This document shows, piece after piece, positions 1 to 6,826 of a stretch of DNA of 37,292 nt. The stretch is taken from the IMG/VR virus record IMGVR_UViG_3300004770_000048, positions 1 through 37,292 of that record; one strand, 5' to 3'. The translations under genes were made by a program, and so were the position numbers. The notes beneath the pieces were generated by a model. It did no database searches. It worked only from the letters and a program-made list of their open reading frames with translations, and was not told the DNA's origin. Position 1 is the first letter of the stretch. Every line of letters begins with the position of its first letter. The stretch comes from a virus.

Positions 1-213
1 AACTGGTTCACACGCGTAGCATGACCCTTGGCATCCTCGTTTAAGGCGATCAAGTTCCTCACGAAGCCTTGCGACCTCGTTGGATTTCTCGGCGAGTTCG
101 CGCTCTAGCTGGCGAGAGGTTTCTACTGGCACTACAAAGGCTTTTAAGCCCATTGCCTCGCAAGCCTCATCAGTCCTCGGCGTTGGTGTGGTATCGGTGG
201 TTGATGTATTCAT
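1..213 (-). CDS. Partial coiled-coil phage protein with a PRTDE N-terminal motif
   Basis: This is a start-complete gene that runs off the left edge; 71 residues are visible. It begins with a Ser/Thr-rich stretch followed by PRTDE, then SRQLEREL and a charged heptad-like helix rich in Glu, Arg and Leu, and ends at the edge with a Cys-rich CQGSCYACEP segment. The PRTDE plus SRQLE(R/K)EL combination recurs in the gene at 31712-31981, so the two are probable paralogues. Proteins of this build are common accessory proteins in environmental phages, with no function that I know of. There is no Shine-Dalgarno before the ATG. The promoter at 425-452 points toward it across a leader of about 200 bases. 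The reading frame is open to the edge without a stop. Confidence 0.75.
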   Translation of the reverse strand, partial: MNTSTTDTTPTPRTDEACEAMGLKAFVVPVETSRQLERELAEKSNEVARLREELDRLKRGCQGSCYACEPV

Positions 214-549
214 GAAGCTCAATCAAAAACCAAAACTGGTAAAAAGAAAAGAAAAAAATCGGAGGAGGTTCAGGTCGCTAATGTTCGATGCCGCCCCCCT
301 AGTAAACTAGCGTTAGCCTCTCGACTCACCCCCTCAATGCCTCCCCCAAGCGGTAGTTTCCTACCCTATGGGTGCGACCCACCATCGGATATTTCCAATG
401 CAACCAGCAATGATTCCGTTACAAATCCTATGCATTTATCAAAAAGTGTCAAGCTTTTGTAAATTCCCTAAACTTCCTAAACTTCCTATAAATTATTTGC
501 TTGACGCAAATCACGAAGTGATTATCATCCCCTGCGGAGCAGGAGAGAA
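214..549. other. Gene-free gap with promoter, hairpins and short repeats
   Basis: No convincing gene is seen here. Besides the promoter at 425-452 the stretch holds a perfect inverted repeat, AATCAC-GAA-GTGATT, at 509-523, and a small hairpin CCTGC-GGA-GCAGG near 531-543 just beyond the endolysin stop. A second small hairpin (TGGGT-GCG-ACCCA) lies at 369-381 within the presumed leader. A direct repeat of AAACTTCCT lies around 468-487. The inverted repeat just upstream of the promoter could be an operator or a weak terminator of the lysis operon; neither hairpin has a clear T-run on the minus strand. Confidence 0.4.
425..452 (-). promoter_or_regulatory. Sigma-70-type promoter for the left-edge gene
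   Basis: On the minus strand there is a perfect TTGACA at 452-447, a 16-base spacer and TAGGAT at 430-425 (two mismatches to TATAAT). It lies in a gene-free gap and faces the gene at 1-213. It separates that gene from the late lysis operon. Confidence 0.55.
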
Positions 550-981
550 TCAAGAGAGATTACAAACTTTTCTTAAATCTTCTGTTCTAGCCAACCATCC
601 TTTTAAATACTTCTTTGTGATTGGTTTTGACTCTGCAAGAGATTCATAAAATGAATCCTGTAAGGATAGAAATTTAGAAGCATCTTTTCCAGATTGATTG
701 TATATCTTCTGTGCCCTTCCTATCCCACAATTAACGCAAGCGTTAAAGAACACCCAATCAAGAGGAGGAGATAGGTGATCGCAAGCATACTTCACATATT
801 CAGACCAATAAATGCCTGTAGCTTCTTCTGCCGTTAGTTCCTTGATGTTCACGGAAGGATGAGATCGTTGATCTATTCCAAACTTGGTAGCTCCACCAGC
901 GTCATCTGGATCATTCTCGTAGGTTGTTCCCTCCCACTTGAAGATAAATGGAATTATTTTGTTTTTAAAACGATCTGTCAT
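550..981 (-). CDS. Endolysin, glycoside hydrolase family 108-like muramidase
   Basis: A predicted peptidoglycan hydrolase that would cleave the glycan backbone at lysis. From the ATG at 981 it is 143 residues long. The N-terminus has KWEG with the likely catalytic Glu at about residue 17, followed by NDPDDAGGATKFGID, the GH108 signature (EGG..nDpdDpGGaT..GI). The C-terminal half resembles the helical peptidoglycan-binding part of that family. An upstream ATG would add 22 basic residues, but that segment reads through the acidic tail of the preceding gene in another frame, so I prefer 981. This start overlaps the upstream stop by 17 bases. It is the last gene of the lysis cassette. No signal peptide is seen, which fits a holin-dependent enzyme. 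Confidence 0.88.
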   Translation of the reverse strand: MTDRFKNKIIPFIFKWEGTTYENDPDDAGGATKFGIDQRSHPSVNIKELTAEEATGIYWSEYVKYACDHLSPPLDWVFFNACVNCGIGRAQKIYNQSGKDASKFLSLQDSFYESLAESKPITKKYLKGWLARTEDLRKVCNLS

Positions 982-1294
982 CGAAGTATTTTGGTTTTGG
1001 AACTCTATCAATCTCTTCTTCCTCTTCATCCTGCTCATTGCCTTCATTGCTCTGGCTAATCACATTCTGAAGCTGGCTAGTATTCATCCTCCACTCGTAG
1101 ATTAGCCTTCCTGTCACCATGAAGATCACGATACTACCCACCACATAGAAGCAGTTTGTCGTGATGGAAACAAACCCAGCTATGGCGTAGGTGGGGAGGG
1201 TGTAGAGGTGAGCTATTGCCCATCTCCAACTTCCCTCAATCGTGAATATTCCAACGATGGAGAGAAACATTCTCTGCCATGTGGAGGAAGTCAC
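965..1294 (-). CDS. Membrane protein of the lysis cassette, holin candidate
   Basis: A 109-residue protein with a hydrophobic core from about residue 9 to 65 that could form two or three membrane helices, followed by a hydrophilic tail containing a run of Glu/Asp (EEEEEEID). The start is GTG, and the GTGA overlaps the stop of the upstream spanin by 4 bases, indicating translational coupling. Its place between a spanin-like lipoprotein and the endolysin makes a holin or pinholin the best guess, but holins are too diverse to assign by eye and another holin-sized gene lies at 3619-3789. It could also be an accessory membrane protein of the lysis module. Confidence 0.6.
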   Translation of the reverse strand: MTSSTWQRMFLSIVGIFTIEGSWRWAIAHLYTLPTYAIAGFVSITTNCFYVVGSIVIFMVTGRLIYEWRMNTSQLQNVISQSNEGNEQDEEEEEIDRVPKPKYFDDRSF

Positions 1295-1686
1295 AGAAAG
1301 AATCTCCAGCTTGTTTTAAGACCAATCCATCCCGCAACTGCCAAGATGGAACCAAGGGCAACAGCCCTCCAAATCCATAGCTCTTTTAGAGCTTTAGTTT
1401 GCTTTGAGTGCCAATAATTGGCCTCATCAGAAGCTTTAGTTAACAATGTTGTTTGAGCCTCCACTTTCTTTGCATAGTCACCAAGATCAGCTTGGGCTTT
1501 TGAAAGCTCATCCACAACTTGCTTGGCGGCTTGCTTGTCCCCATGAGAGGCTTTCACGGCAGAAGCCTTTGCAATCCCCAAGTCACCAACGATAGCGGCA
1601 TTAGAAGGGGCTATAAACGCATGAGGATCGTTGTGAGAGCATCCCACAAGACCAATGGCTATGAGACATAGGAAAGCTATTTTCAT
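1291..1686 (-). CDS. Unimolecular spanin-like lipoprotein with C-terminal membrane helix
   Basis: A 131-residue protein starting at the internal ATG at 1686, chosen because it gives a clean lipoprotein signal: basic start, hydrophobic helix and a lipobox ending LVGC at Cys16, with Ser at +2, which favours the outer membrane. The middle (about 35-100) is Ala/Lys/Glu-rich and likely helical. Residues about 103-123 form a second membrane segment. A lipid anchor at one end and an inner-membrane helix at the other is the architecture of u-spanins such as T1 gp11, which span the periplasm and disrupt the outer membrane at the last step of lysis. ATGA overlaps the upstream stop and GTGA leads into the next gene. 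The family assignment is from architecture, not homology. Confidence 0.72.
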   Translation of the reverse strand: MKIAFLCLIAIGLVGCSHNDPHAFIAPSNAAIVGDLGIAKASAVKASHGDKQAAKQVVDELSKAQADLGDYAKKVEAQTTLLTKASDEANYWHSKQTKALKELWIWRAVALGSILAVAGWIGLKTSWRFFL

Positions 1687-1982
1687 TTCTTCTTTGATGG
1701 AACAAAAACAACCCACTCTTGATTTGCTTCATCCCACTTGTATTTCTGACCATCTGTAGGCTTTGCAATTGGAGCAATCCACTTTAGATCAGAATCAAGC
1801 GTCCAAGATGGAAACGGAGATGGAGGATAAAAAGATGTTCCGTTGTAGTTGTACCCAATTCCAACAATTGATTCTGTCGCATCTACCCATTCGTTAGGAT
1901 TGTCCAACGAATCAATGAAATTCAAATCAGCTAAAATTATATCATCAACTATTGAATTTGTGATATGTGCGTAGTTTGCCAT
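1683..1982 (-). CDS. Tail-fibre-associated protein of the PSWTLD...W type
   Basis: A 99-residue protein. Its layout is typical of a small family common in marine and freshwater phages: an N-terminal hydrophobic strand region (IVDDIILADLNFID), then YPPSPFPSWTLDSDLKW and a C-terminal YKWDEANQEWV. These proteins usually sit among tail-fibre and lysis genes and are often annotated as structural or fibre-associated, without proven function. Here it lies directly between a glycine-rich fibre protein and the spanin, consistent with that. The start is ATG; its stop overlaps the next ATG by 4 bases (ATGA). Confidence in the gene is high, in the role only moderate. Confidence 0.75.
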   Translation of the reverse strand: MANYAHITNSIVDDIILADLNFIDSLDNPNEWVDATESIVGIGYNYNGTSFYPPSPFPSWTLDSDLKWIAPIAKPTDGQKYKWDEANQEWVVFVPSKKK

Positions 1983-1983
1983 A

Positions 1984-2811
1984 TTAAGAAATGTAAGTTC
2001 CGCTTAACCCACTCCAAGTAATAATTTTATTTGATCCACTGGTAGTAACAACTGCATTAGTTACATTTCCAGTGTATTTGGAAGTTGGAACGGAAAGTAT
2101 TACAACCCCTCCGTGTCCGTTTCCGCTTAATCCCAATATAGCAGATCCACCAGAACCATATCCTCCATATCCTGTTGGATTTGTTCCATTGTCATTTCCT
2201 CCTGCCCCTGCTCCTCCTGTGGCGTACCATGTTGGAGTTCCTGTTATTGAAAGTTGTAATCCGTTTCCTCCATTTCCAGAATAAGCAGTGTCATCAGCGT
2301 CAGTATATGCGTCTCCACCTACTCCACCAGCTCCCCCACCTCCTCCAGAATCACTGCCAATATCTCCAATACCACCATTATTTCCTTGTCCAGAAACTCC
2401 AGATCCAGATGGCTCAAAACCAGCACCCCCTCCAGAACCTCCATTTAATCCTGCTGAAAAATCGGAAGTTCCTCCTCCACCACCACCATAAGCAAGAATA
2501 GTAGTTGCTCCATACACAAGAGAGGAATTTCCTCCGTTAGATCCTTGTTGATCTACATTGCCATCAGAATATCCAATAGGCCCACCAGCACCAATAACTG
2601 CTGTAAATGTGATTCCGCTACTCCATGAAATTGATGAAGTTAAAAGGCCTCCACCGCCCCCTCCTCCCTGCACTCCGTTAGCCAAGCCTGCTCCAGCACC
2701 ACCACCACCAGCAACAACTAAGTAGCTGATTGTAAATGTTGGAGATCCACCAACATTAAGGTTCATAAACCCAACATCATCCCATCTTCCTTTAGTAAGA
2801 ATAAATCCCAT
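1984..2811 (-). CDS. Glycine-rich tail fibre or virion surface protein (paralogue 1)
   Basis: A 275-residue protein. After about 28 residues comes YLVVAGGGGAG, then repeated poly-glycine blocks, including GGGGGGG near residue 50 and GYGGYGSGG, and a C-terminal VVILSVPTSKYTGN. The YLVVAGGGG start of the glycine-rich domain is characteristic of phage tail-fibre and adhesin-like proteins that pack polyglycine helices. The gene at 4100-4975 has the same order (YLLIGGGG, glycine blocks, ILSIPTASYTGN), so the two arose by duplication or serve as alternative surface proteins. It starts 17 bases after the upstream stop. The long Pro-rich frames on the other strand are antisense shadows of the Gly codons. 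Confidence 0.8.
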   Translation of the reverse strand: MGFILTKGRWDDVGFMNLNVGGSPTFTISYLVVAGGGGAGAGLANGVQGGGGGGGLLTSSISWSSGITFTAVIGAGGPIGYSDGNVDQQGSNGGNSSLVYGATTILAYGGGGGGTSDFSAGLNGGSGGGAGFEPSGSGVSGQGNNGGIGDIGSDSGGGGGAGGVGGDAYTDADDTAYSGNGGNGLQLSITGTPTWYATGGAGAGGNDNGTNPTGYGGYGSGGSAILGLSGNGHGGVVILSVPTSKYTGNVTNAVVTTSGSNKIITWSGLSGTYIS

Positions 2812-2828
2812 AATTTATGGGGACGCTA

Positions 2829-3626
2829 TTAAGCGTACCAGAGTGTGTAGGTAGTAGTTGCTCCACTTCCTAAACAATACAGGGCGTTTGTGGGGACAAA
2901 TGGGAACTGATAGCCAATTCCAGCCGCAATTGCAATTCCGTTAAGGTTTGTGGCTGGGGTTGTGGTACTCACATAAAGTGTTTGTGTGGCGTGGGTGTTC
3001 TGGATCGTAAGGCTCTTGGTTGCGGAGTTAGCCGCAAGAAGCGTGGCAGATGACGTTCCCACGTTGCTATTAGTCATCGTGAGAGAACCAGAAGCCGCTT
3101 GAGTTGCAACTCCACCAATCACATTGCTTCCAGCAGGAAGAGGATTATCCAGCATCACATTGCTAACTCCGTTAGCTCCAACAGTGGTGATAACTACTGA
3201 TCCTGTTGTAATGGCAGTGCTTATAGCAAAGGCAATATACGACAAGCCAACACAATTGATTTGACCGATTGTTTGAGATGTTGCGGCAAATACTGAAGCC
3301 GTTCCACCAGTGGTAAGGGCAGTAAAAGATGTCTGAAGATACTTAACGCCATCCACAGATCCATAGATAGTGATCTGGCTTCCAGAAGCGGGGGCCGGAG
3401 AAGTGGAGGGGGTAGAAGAAAAAGTGAGAGTGGAAATATCAGCACAATTAACCACATACGCATTAGTTCCAGCGGTTGTTACTCCACCAGTAATGGCTGG
3501 GCTAGTAACAGGAGCTTGCTCTGCCCCAGAGTTAAGGGCAAGCGTGTCAAGGATTCGGCAAAGCGTGATAAGCTCTCCGTCTTGAGGGCGAGCAACTACT
3601 GGGTTATATGATCCAAAATTATTCAT
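2829..3626 (-). CDS. Probable virion structural protein, beta-rich
   Basis: A 265-residue Ser/Thr/Ala-rich protein with almost no charged residues after the first 35, typical of extracellular beta-sandwich virion proteins. The N-terminus (MNNFGSYNPVVARPQDGE) is polar, with a helix at about 18-33. The C-terminal portion, about 200-265, reads LTIQNTHATQTLYVST and ends with FPFVPTNALYCLGSGA, like phage decoration or fibre domains. Its ATG overlaps the end of the small membrane-protein gene by 8 bases. It lies between the two glycine-rich fibre genes, so a tail fibre, spike or fibre-base role is likely. I do not recognise a specific family. Confidence 0.65.
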   Translation of the reverse strand: MNNFGSYNPVVARPQDGELITLCRILDTLALNSGAEQAPVTSPAITGGVTTAGTNAYVVNCADISTLTFSSTPSTSPAPASGSQITIYGSVDGVKYLQTSFTALTTGGTASVFAATSQTIGQINCVGLSYIAFAISTAITTGSVVITTVGANGVSNVMLDNPLPAGSNVIGGVATQAASGSLTMTNSNVGTSSATLLAANSATKSLTIQNTHATQTLYVSTTTPATNLNGIAIAAGIGYQFPFVPTNALYCLGSGATTTYTLWYA

Positions 3627-3789
3627 GAGATTTGTGAGAGTTTCTAACGATGGTGATTATAGAAGCAACAGCAGATAAAACAAGGCAAATCCATTGAGCG
3701 ATAGGCGGAACATCTGGAATGAACGAACAAGTTAGGAACGTGATGCTAGTAGCGGCCCCCAAGATTGGCGTTGTTCCTGTGCTGTGCAT
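3619..3789 (-). CDS. Small two-helix membrane protein, second holin candidate
   Basis: A 56-residue gene. It starts at ATG 3789 sharing one base with the upstream stop (TAATG) and ends at TAA 3621-3619, overlapping the next ATG by 8 bases. The protein has a hydrophobic N-terminal stretch (ILGAATSITFLTCSF), a DVPP turn, then IAQWICLVLSAVASIITIV and a short basic tail RNSHKSHE. Two short helices joined by a tight turn with a charged C-terminus is the class II holin pattern. It sits in the late operon, about 2 kb upstream in transcription order from the spanin. The reading frame is free of stops across 56 codons and fits the tight packing on both sides. Function is inferred from architecture. 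Confidence 0.6.
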   Translation of the reverse strand: MHSTGTTPILGAATSITFLTCSFIPDVPPIAQWICLVLSAVASIITIVRNSHKSHE

Positions 3790-4055
3790 TACTCTTGCTC
3801 CGCTCCAGTATCTTCCATCTGCTCACTGCCACTCTTATCTTCAAGGGCCGAAAGCTGTTCCTTAATTGCGTCAGCACCCTTTTTAGGCTTGGTGGTCTCT
3901 TTCTTTGAGGAGAGAGGGGTCTTATCCTGACCAACTGAAACGAGCGTCATCTTATCGCCTTCAAATGTGAATGAGGCCATTTCAGAGAACTCCTGCCCCT
4001 TTTTAGTGCCATCTGGGGCTGAATAACCTTGGGGAATTGGGAAAGAAACGCTCAT
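3789..4055 (-). CDS. Small hypothetical phage protein
   Basis: An 88-residue protein. The first half has hydrophobic strands (MSVSFPIPQGYSAPDG, then MASFTFEGDKMTLVSVG), and the second half is highly charged, Lys/Glu-rich and probably disordered (KKETTKPKKG to the EQMEDTGAEQE end). I do not recognise it. It is translated directly before the small membrane protein with a one-base stop/start overlap. Position suggests a late virion-associated or chaperone role. A gap of 44 bases separates it from the glycine-rich gene before it. Confidence 0.6.
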   Translation of the reverse strand: MSVSFPIPQGYSAPDGTKKGQEFSEMASFTFEGDKMTLVSVGQDKTPLSSKKETTKPKKGADAIKEQLSALEDKSGSEQMEDTGAEQE

Positions 4056-4099
4056 AGTGCGTGAATATTTAGTTGTTTAGAAAAGATTAGTCAATGGGT

Positions 4100-4975
4100 T
4101 TAAGTCAAATATGATCCGTTCCCAGATACAAAGCACAGCAAGGTATTTGATCCCACAACCTTTGGATAGCCAGATTCTTGAGTTCCAGAATAATTACCAG
4201 TGTAGCTGGCTGTTGGAATGGAAAGAATACAAGCCCCTGTTATTCCTGCAACTGAAAAGGCTCCTTGATAGGGAGCATTTCCACCACTGCCATAACTAGG
4301 CCAACCCAATCCATTTGCTCCAGCAATATCAGCACCCACTCCTCCTCCGCCAGCCGCATAATAAACCGAATTACCAGTAATAGATGATGCCACTCCATTG
4401 CCTCCAGCACCTCCGTGGTTGTTTCCATCTATGTCGCCAAACGGAGTACCTCCCGCCCCTCCAGCACCACCACCTCCCCCTCCAGATGTTCCTGTGTATG
4501 TATTGGTTGATCCTCCGTTATATCCTTGCCCTGTAGTTCCAAGTCCAAACGTTCCTACTAAAGTGTTATCTGTTCCAGCTCCTCCACCAGAAGCTCCGTT
4601 TTTTCCATTTAAATATGGGTTTATGTCTCCAGCTCCCCCTCCGCCTCCTAATGCCACATTTGAAAATGAACCATAAGAAATAATAGAACTATTCCCATTT
4701 CCTCCAGATAAATCTGTTCCCTGACCAACCCCTCCGCTTCCTATTGATAATGAAATTGGATTATTTGATATTACTGAAAGTGAAGATGAAATAACTCCGC
4801 CAGCTCCTCCTCCGCCAGCTCCATTTCCGCCTTCTGAAGAATCTCCAGAAGCTCCTCCCCCTCCAATCAATAAATAAGATATTGAATAAATAGATACTGA
4901 AGCCGAAACAACAGAAACGGAACTTGCTTTATAAGCAATAGAACTAATTGCAGGGGCTTGATAAATTACACTCAC
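4100..4975 (-). CDS. Glycine-rich tail fibre or virion surface protein (paralogue 2)
   Basis: A 291-residue protein with the same plan as 1984-2811: about 30 residues of beta-like N-terminus (SISYLLIGGGG), a long glycine-block core and a C-terminal ACILSIPTASYTGNYSG. The core has at least six GGGG runs separated by Ser/Asn/Ala segments. The start codon is GTG, and GTGA overlaps the upstream stop by 4 bases. Two copies separated by two small genes and a structural gene suggest duplication with divergence, or alternative receptor-binding surfaces. The polyglycine core is expected to be a structural rod or brush; receptor binding is inference. Confidence 0.8.
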   Translation of the reverse strand: MSVIYQAPAISSIAYKASSVSVVSASVSIYSISYLLIGGGGASGDSSEGGNGAGGGGAGGVISSSLSVISNNPISLSIGSGGVGQGTDLSGGNGNSSIISYGSFSNVALGGGGGAGDINPYLNGKNGASGGGAGTDNTLVGTFGLGTTGQGYNGGSTNTYTGTSGGGGGGAGGAGGTPFGDIDGNNHGGAGGNGVASSITGNSVYYAAGGGGVGADIAGANGLGWPSYGSGGNAPYQGAFSVAGITGACILSIPTASYTGNYSGTQESGYPKVVGSNTLLCFVSGNGSYLT

Positions 4976-5337
4976 CGAGTGATAGCTCCCACAACGTTGA
5001 TCGTTCCCCTTACAAGCATGGTATTCCCATTGTTGCTTGTTTGAGTCATCAACACATCATATAAAAACGGAGTTAAGGAAGTAGTTACAGGCAAGGAAAG
5101 CGTTTGAGCCGCAGTTAAAGAAACTGCAACTGGGTATGGAGTGGTTGCTGAAGTGCTGATTCCATTTCCTAAAGATAGGGTGATGATAGGAGAAGATTGA
5201 TAATCAGCCCTAATTTTGCAAGAAAAGGTATATCCAGAACTCACATTAACTGGATTCCCAGAAAAATCCTGCACGTTAATATTGAAGGAATAAGGAACAT
5301 TCTGCTCTACAGAAATGTTATTTGTAGTGGCTGGCAT
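4972..5337 (-). CDS. Small beta-sandwich virion protein (BppU-like N-terminal type)
   Basis: A 121-residue protein. The pattern ISVEQNVPYSFNINVQDFSGNPVNVSSGYTFSCKIR, then strands ending YDVLMTQTSNNGNTMLVRG, is that of a phage domain found in baseplate or fibre-attachment proteins: an NI(T/S)VEQG-like start, a D.(S/A)G.P(V/I)(D/N)(V/L) turn and a C(K/R)IR strand. It immediately precedes a glycine-rich fibre gene with a GTGA overlap, which fits a role attaching that fibre. It is the first gene after the capsid terminator, so it needs read-through or a local promoter; I did not find a convincing one in the short gap. Confidence 0.65.
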   Translation of the reverse strand: MPATTNNISVEQNVPYSFNINVQDFSGNPVNVSSGYTFSCKIRADYQSSPIITLSLGNGISTSATTPYPVAVSLTAAQTLSLPVTTSLTPFLYDVLMTQTSNNGNTMLVRGTINVVGAITR

Positions 5338-5383
5338 TTAGTTAGTAAATTGTAATTAAAGTTATTGGTCAAGGGCAAAGAAA

Positions 5384-5409
5384 AAGGCTCCCTATTTCTA
5401 GGGAGCCTT
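5384..5409 (-). terminator. Rho-independent terminator after the major capsid gene
   Basis: A perfect 11-bp inverted repeat (AAGGCTCCCTA / TAGGGAGCCTT) encloses a 4-base loop, GAAA on the minus strand. Read leftward it is followed by TTTTTCTTT. It lies 22 bases past the capsid stop. It probably limits transcription into the fibre and lysis genes, helping give the capsid gene its own high-level transcript. Confidence 0.9.
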
Positions 5410-5431
5410 CTCTTGAACCAACTAGCTCTGA

Positions 5432-6673
5432 CTAGGAGCTGTAGACGGAGCAACCAACTTGCGAGAAGTCGTTTGCACAACGCTTGTGGATAATCACCCT
5501 ACCAAGGTAAGGGGCGATTGGACGAGATCCGTTCGTGAAAACGGACAGCCAGCGACCTACCTTGCCGAGAGGGTTGTTCACCGCATCTCTAATGTTCAGC
5601 CAGAAAAACTGGCCGGAGTAGTAATATGGATAATCCTCGAAGGCGGCTCCGGGGATATTAGGCCCAACTTGCTGGACGCTCTCTTCGTAAACGTCTGGGT
5701 GGAAGATAAATGCGGCTTCATAAGGAGCCGTGTTATATGCTGGATTAATGTTCCAGATATAGTTATTTCCTGTTCCGTTGTTGACGTAAGGATACTGCTG
5801 AACATACGCCGAGCCGTTCCAAGTATAACGAGGAACCTCAAGGTCGATCATGTGGTAGAATCCTCCGAAGCTACGCTCAACTCCAAGGGGAGCGATAAGC
5901 TCACTTGGGGTTGCAAAGCGAAGGTCTTGACGAAGATCGCTGTTGTTACGGAGCAACTGACGGCTCGTCTCTGGGCTGGTGATAAGACCAAGAACAGGAG
6001 TTCCGTTCTCTTTACCAAGAGCGTTGTGTCCTGCACCATCACGAATCAACTGCACACGAAGCTCATCAAGCTGATCCTGTGCAAGCTGGAAGGTTGGGAG
6101 AGGAAGAGGATTGCCTCCGTTAGCCGTGTTGATAGTTCCAGTGCTGGAGTAATATTCAGTGCTAGATCCAGCAACAATCTTGTTGACTTGGATGAAGTAT
6201 TGAGAGCGGCGGCGGTTGTCCAGAACTGTCTTGGTGAGCTGTGTAAGCTGTTGGACAGTTTTTGCGATCTGGTTCTCAATGGCGAAGGCCGTTTTCAGAT
6301 CGTCCAAGCAGATGCAAGGGGTCTGATAGCTCTTCGTCTGGAGAGTCCAAGGACGAGTGGACTGACCGAAATAAAGGTTGTTAGGAACAGGAACGCAACC
6401 AGCCATCGTGGTTCCGCTTCCGCTATCAACGCCTACGTTAGCCCAATCCGTTCCATCCATAGGGCCTTCAAACTGACCCGAAAGAACACGCTCAATGGTG
6501 ACCTCGGTCAGAGATGTGCCCATGCCTTGTGGGAACTTACCCACACGGACTAGACGACCCCAAGGGCCATCCACGCTATACCGCTCATGTACGTCAATTG
6601 AGAAGCGGCCAGTTTCCCTCTGGAAGAGGTCATTGACTGTTCCACAACTGATCAAAGTGCTACTATTAGCCAT
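5432..6673 (-). CDS. Major capsid protein
   Basis: A 413-residue protein identified from context and size: a late gene followed by a dedicated strong terminator and preceded by a leader with structured RNA, the usual setting of the most highly expressed virion gene. Visible features are an N-terminal region with FSIDVHERYSVDGPWG, a helical part rich in Gln/Leu (about 125-160, KTVQQLTQLTKTVLDNRRRS), a segment LGLITSPETSRQLLRNN near 225-245 and a C-terminal part with YPYYYSGQFFWLNIRD and KVGRWLSVFTNGSRPIAPYLG. I recognise the general style of podovirus coat proteins but not a close family. An uninterrupted antisense frame on the plus strand (5459-6553) is a shadow. Confidence 0.72.
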   Translation of the reverse strand: MANSSTLISCGTVNDLFQRETGRFSIDVHERYSVDGPWGRLVRVGKFPQGMGTSLTEVTIERVLSGQFEGPMDGTDWANVGVDSGSGTTMAGCVPVPNNLYFGQSTRPWTLQTKSYQTPCICLDDLKTAFAIENQIAKTVQQLTQLTKTVLDNRRRSQYFIQVNKIVAGSSTEYYSSTGTINTANGGNPLPLPTFQLAQDQLDELRVQLIRDGAGHNALGKENGTPVLGLITSPETSRQLLRNNSDLRQDLRFATPSELIAPLGVERSFGGFYHMIDLEVPRYTWNGSAYVQQYPYVNNGTGNNYIWNINPAYNTAPYEAAFIFHPDVYEESVQQVGPNIPGAAFEDYPYYYSGQFFWLNIRDAVNNPLGKVGRWLSVFTNGSRPIAPYLGRVIIHKRCANDFSQVGCSVYSS

Positions 6674-6822
6674 AAAATTGATTTATTGTTTTGTTGAAGT
6701 TAGGTTTTGCTGAACGAATGTTAAGCCTTGTTTTTTTGAAGAAGCGACCTCTCCTACGCTTGAACTCTGGTAGCGAATCCAGATACGCTGGATCAAGCTA
6801 TTACTAAAACCAAACTAACTAA
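6674..6822 (-). promoter_or_regulatory. Structured 5' leader of the capsid gene
   Basis: About 150 bases lie between the nuclease stop and the capsid ATG. On the minus strand ATCCAG-CGTAT-CTGGAT forms a hairpin, nested inside a 6-bp outer pairing GCTTGA / TCAAGC (about 6755-6798). Closer to the ATG the leader is A/C-rich (CTAACTTCAACAAAACAATA), with no Shine-Dalgarno. A stable 5' hairpin of this kind may protect the transcript. There is no gene in this stretch. Confidence 0.45.
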
Positions 6823-6826
6823 TCAA
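6798..6826 (-). promoter_or_regulatory. Weak candidate promoter for the capsid transcript
   Basis: TTGATT at 6826-6821, a 17-base spacer and TAATAG at 6803-6798 on the minus strand, placed exactly ahead of the leader hairpin. The -10 matches the consensus at only three of six positions, so this is suggested mainly by position between the nuclease gene and the capsid leader. Confidence 0.3.

Noticed and set aside
2072-2501. Pro-rich plus-strand frames.
   Set aside because: They are complements of the Gly-block codons of the fibre gene.
5459-6553. A 364-codon open frame on the plus strand opposite the capsid gene.
   Set aside because: It is fully antisense to the capsid gene, its protein looks unstructured and it lacks a start signal; codon bias of the capsid gene explains the absence of stops.
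6721-6800. Possible tRNA in the capsid leader.
   Set aside because: The hairpins do not make a cloverleaf, and no T-arm GGTTCGA-like sequence or acceptor stem was found. No tRNA gene was seen elsewhere either.
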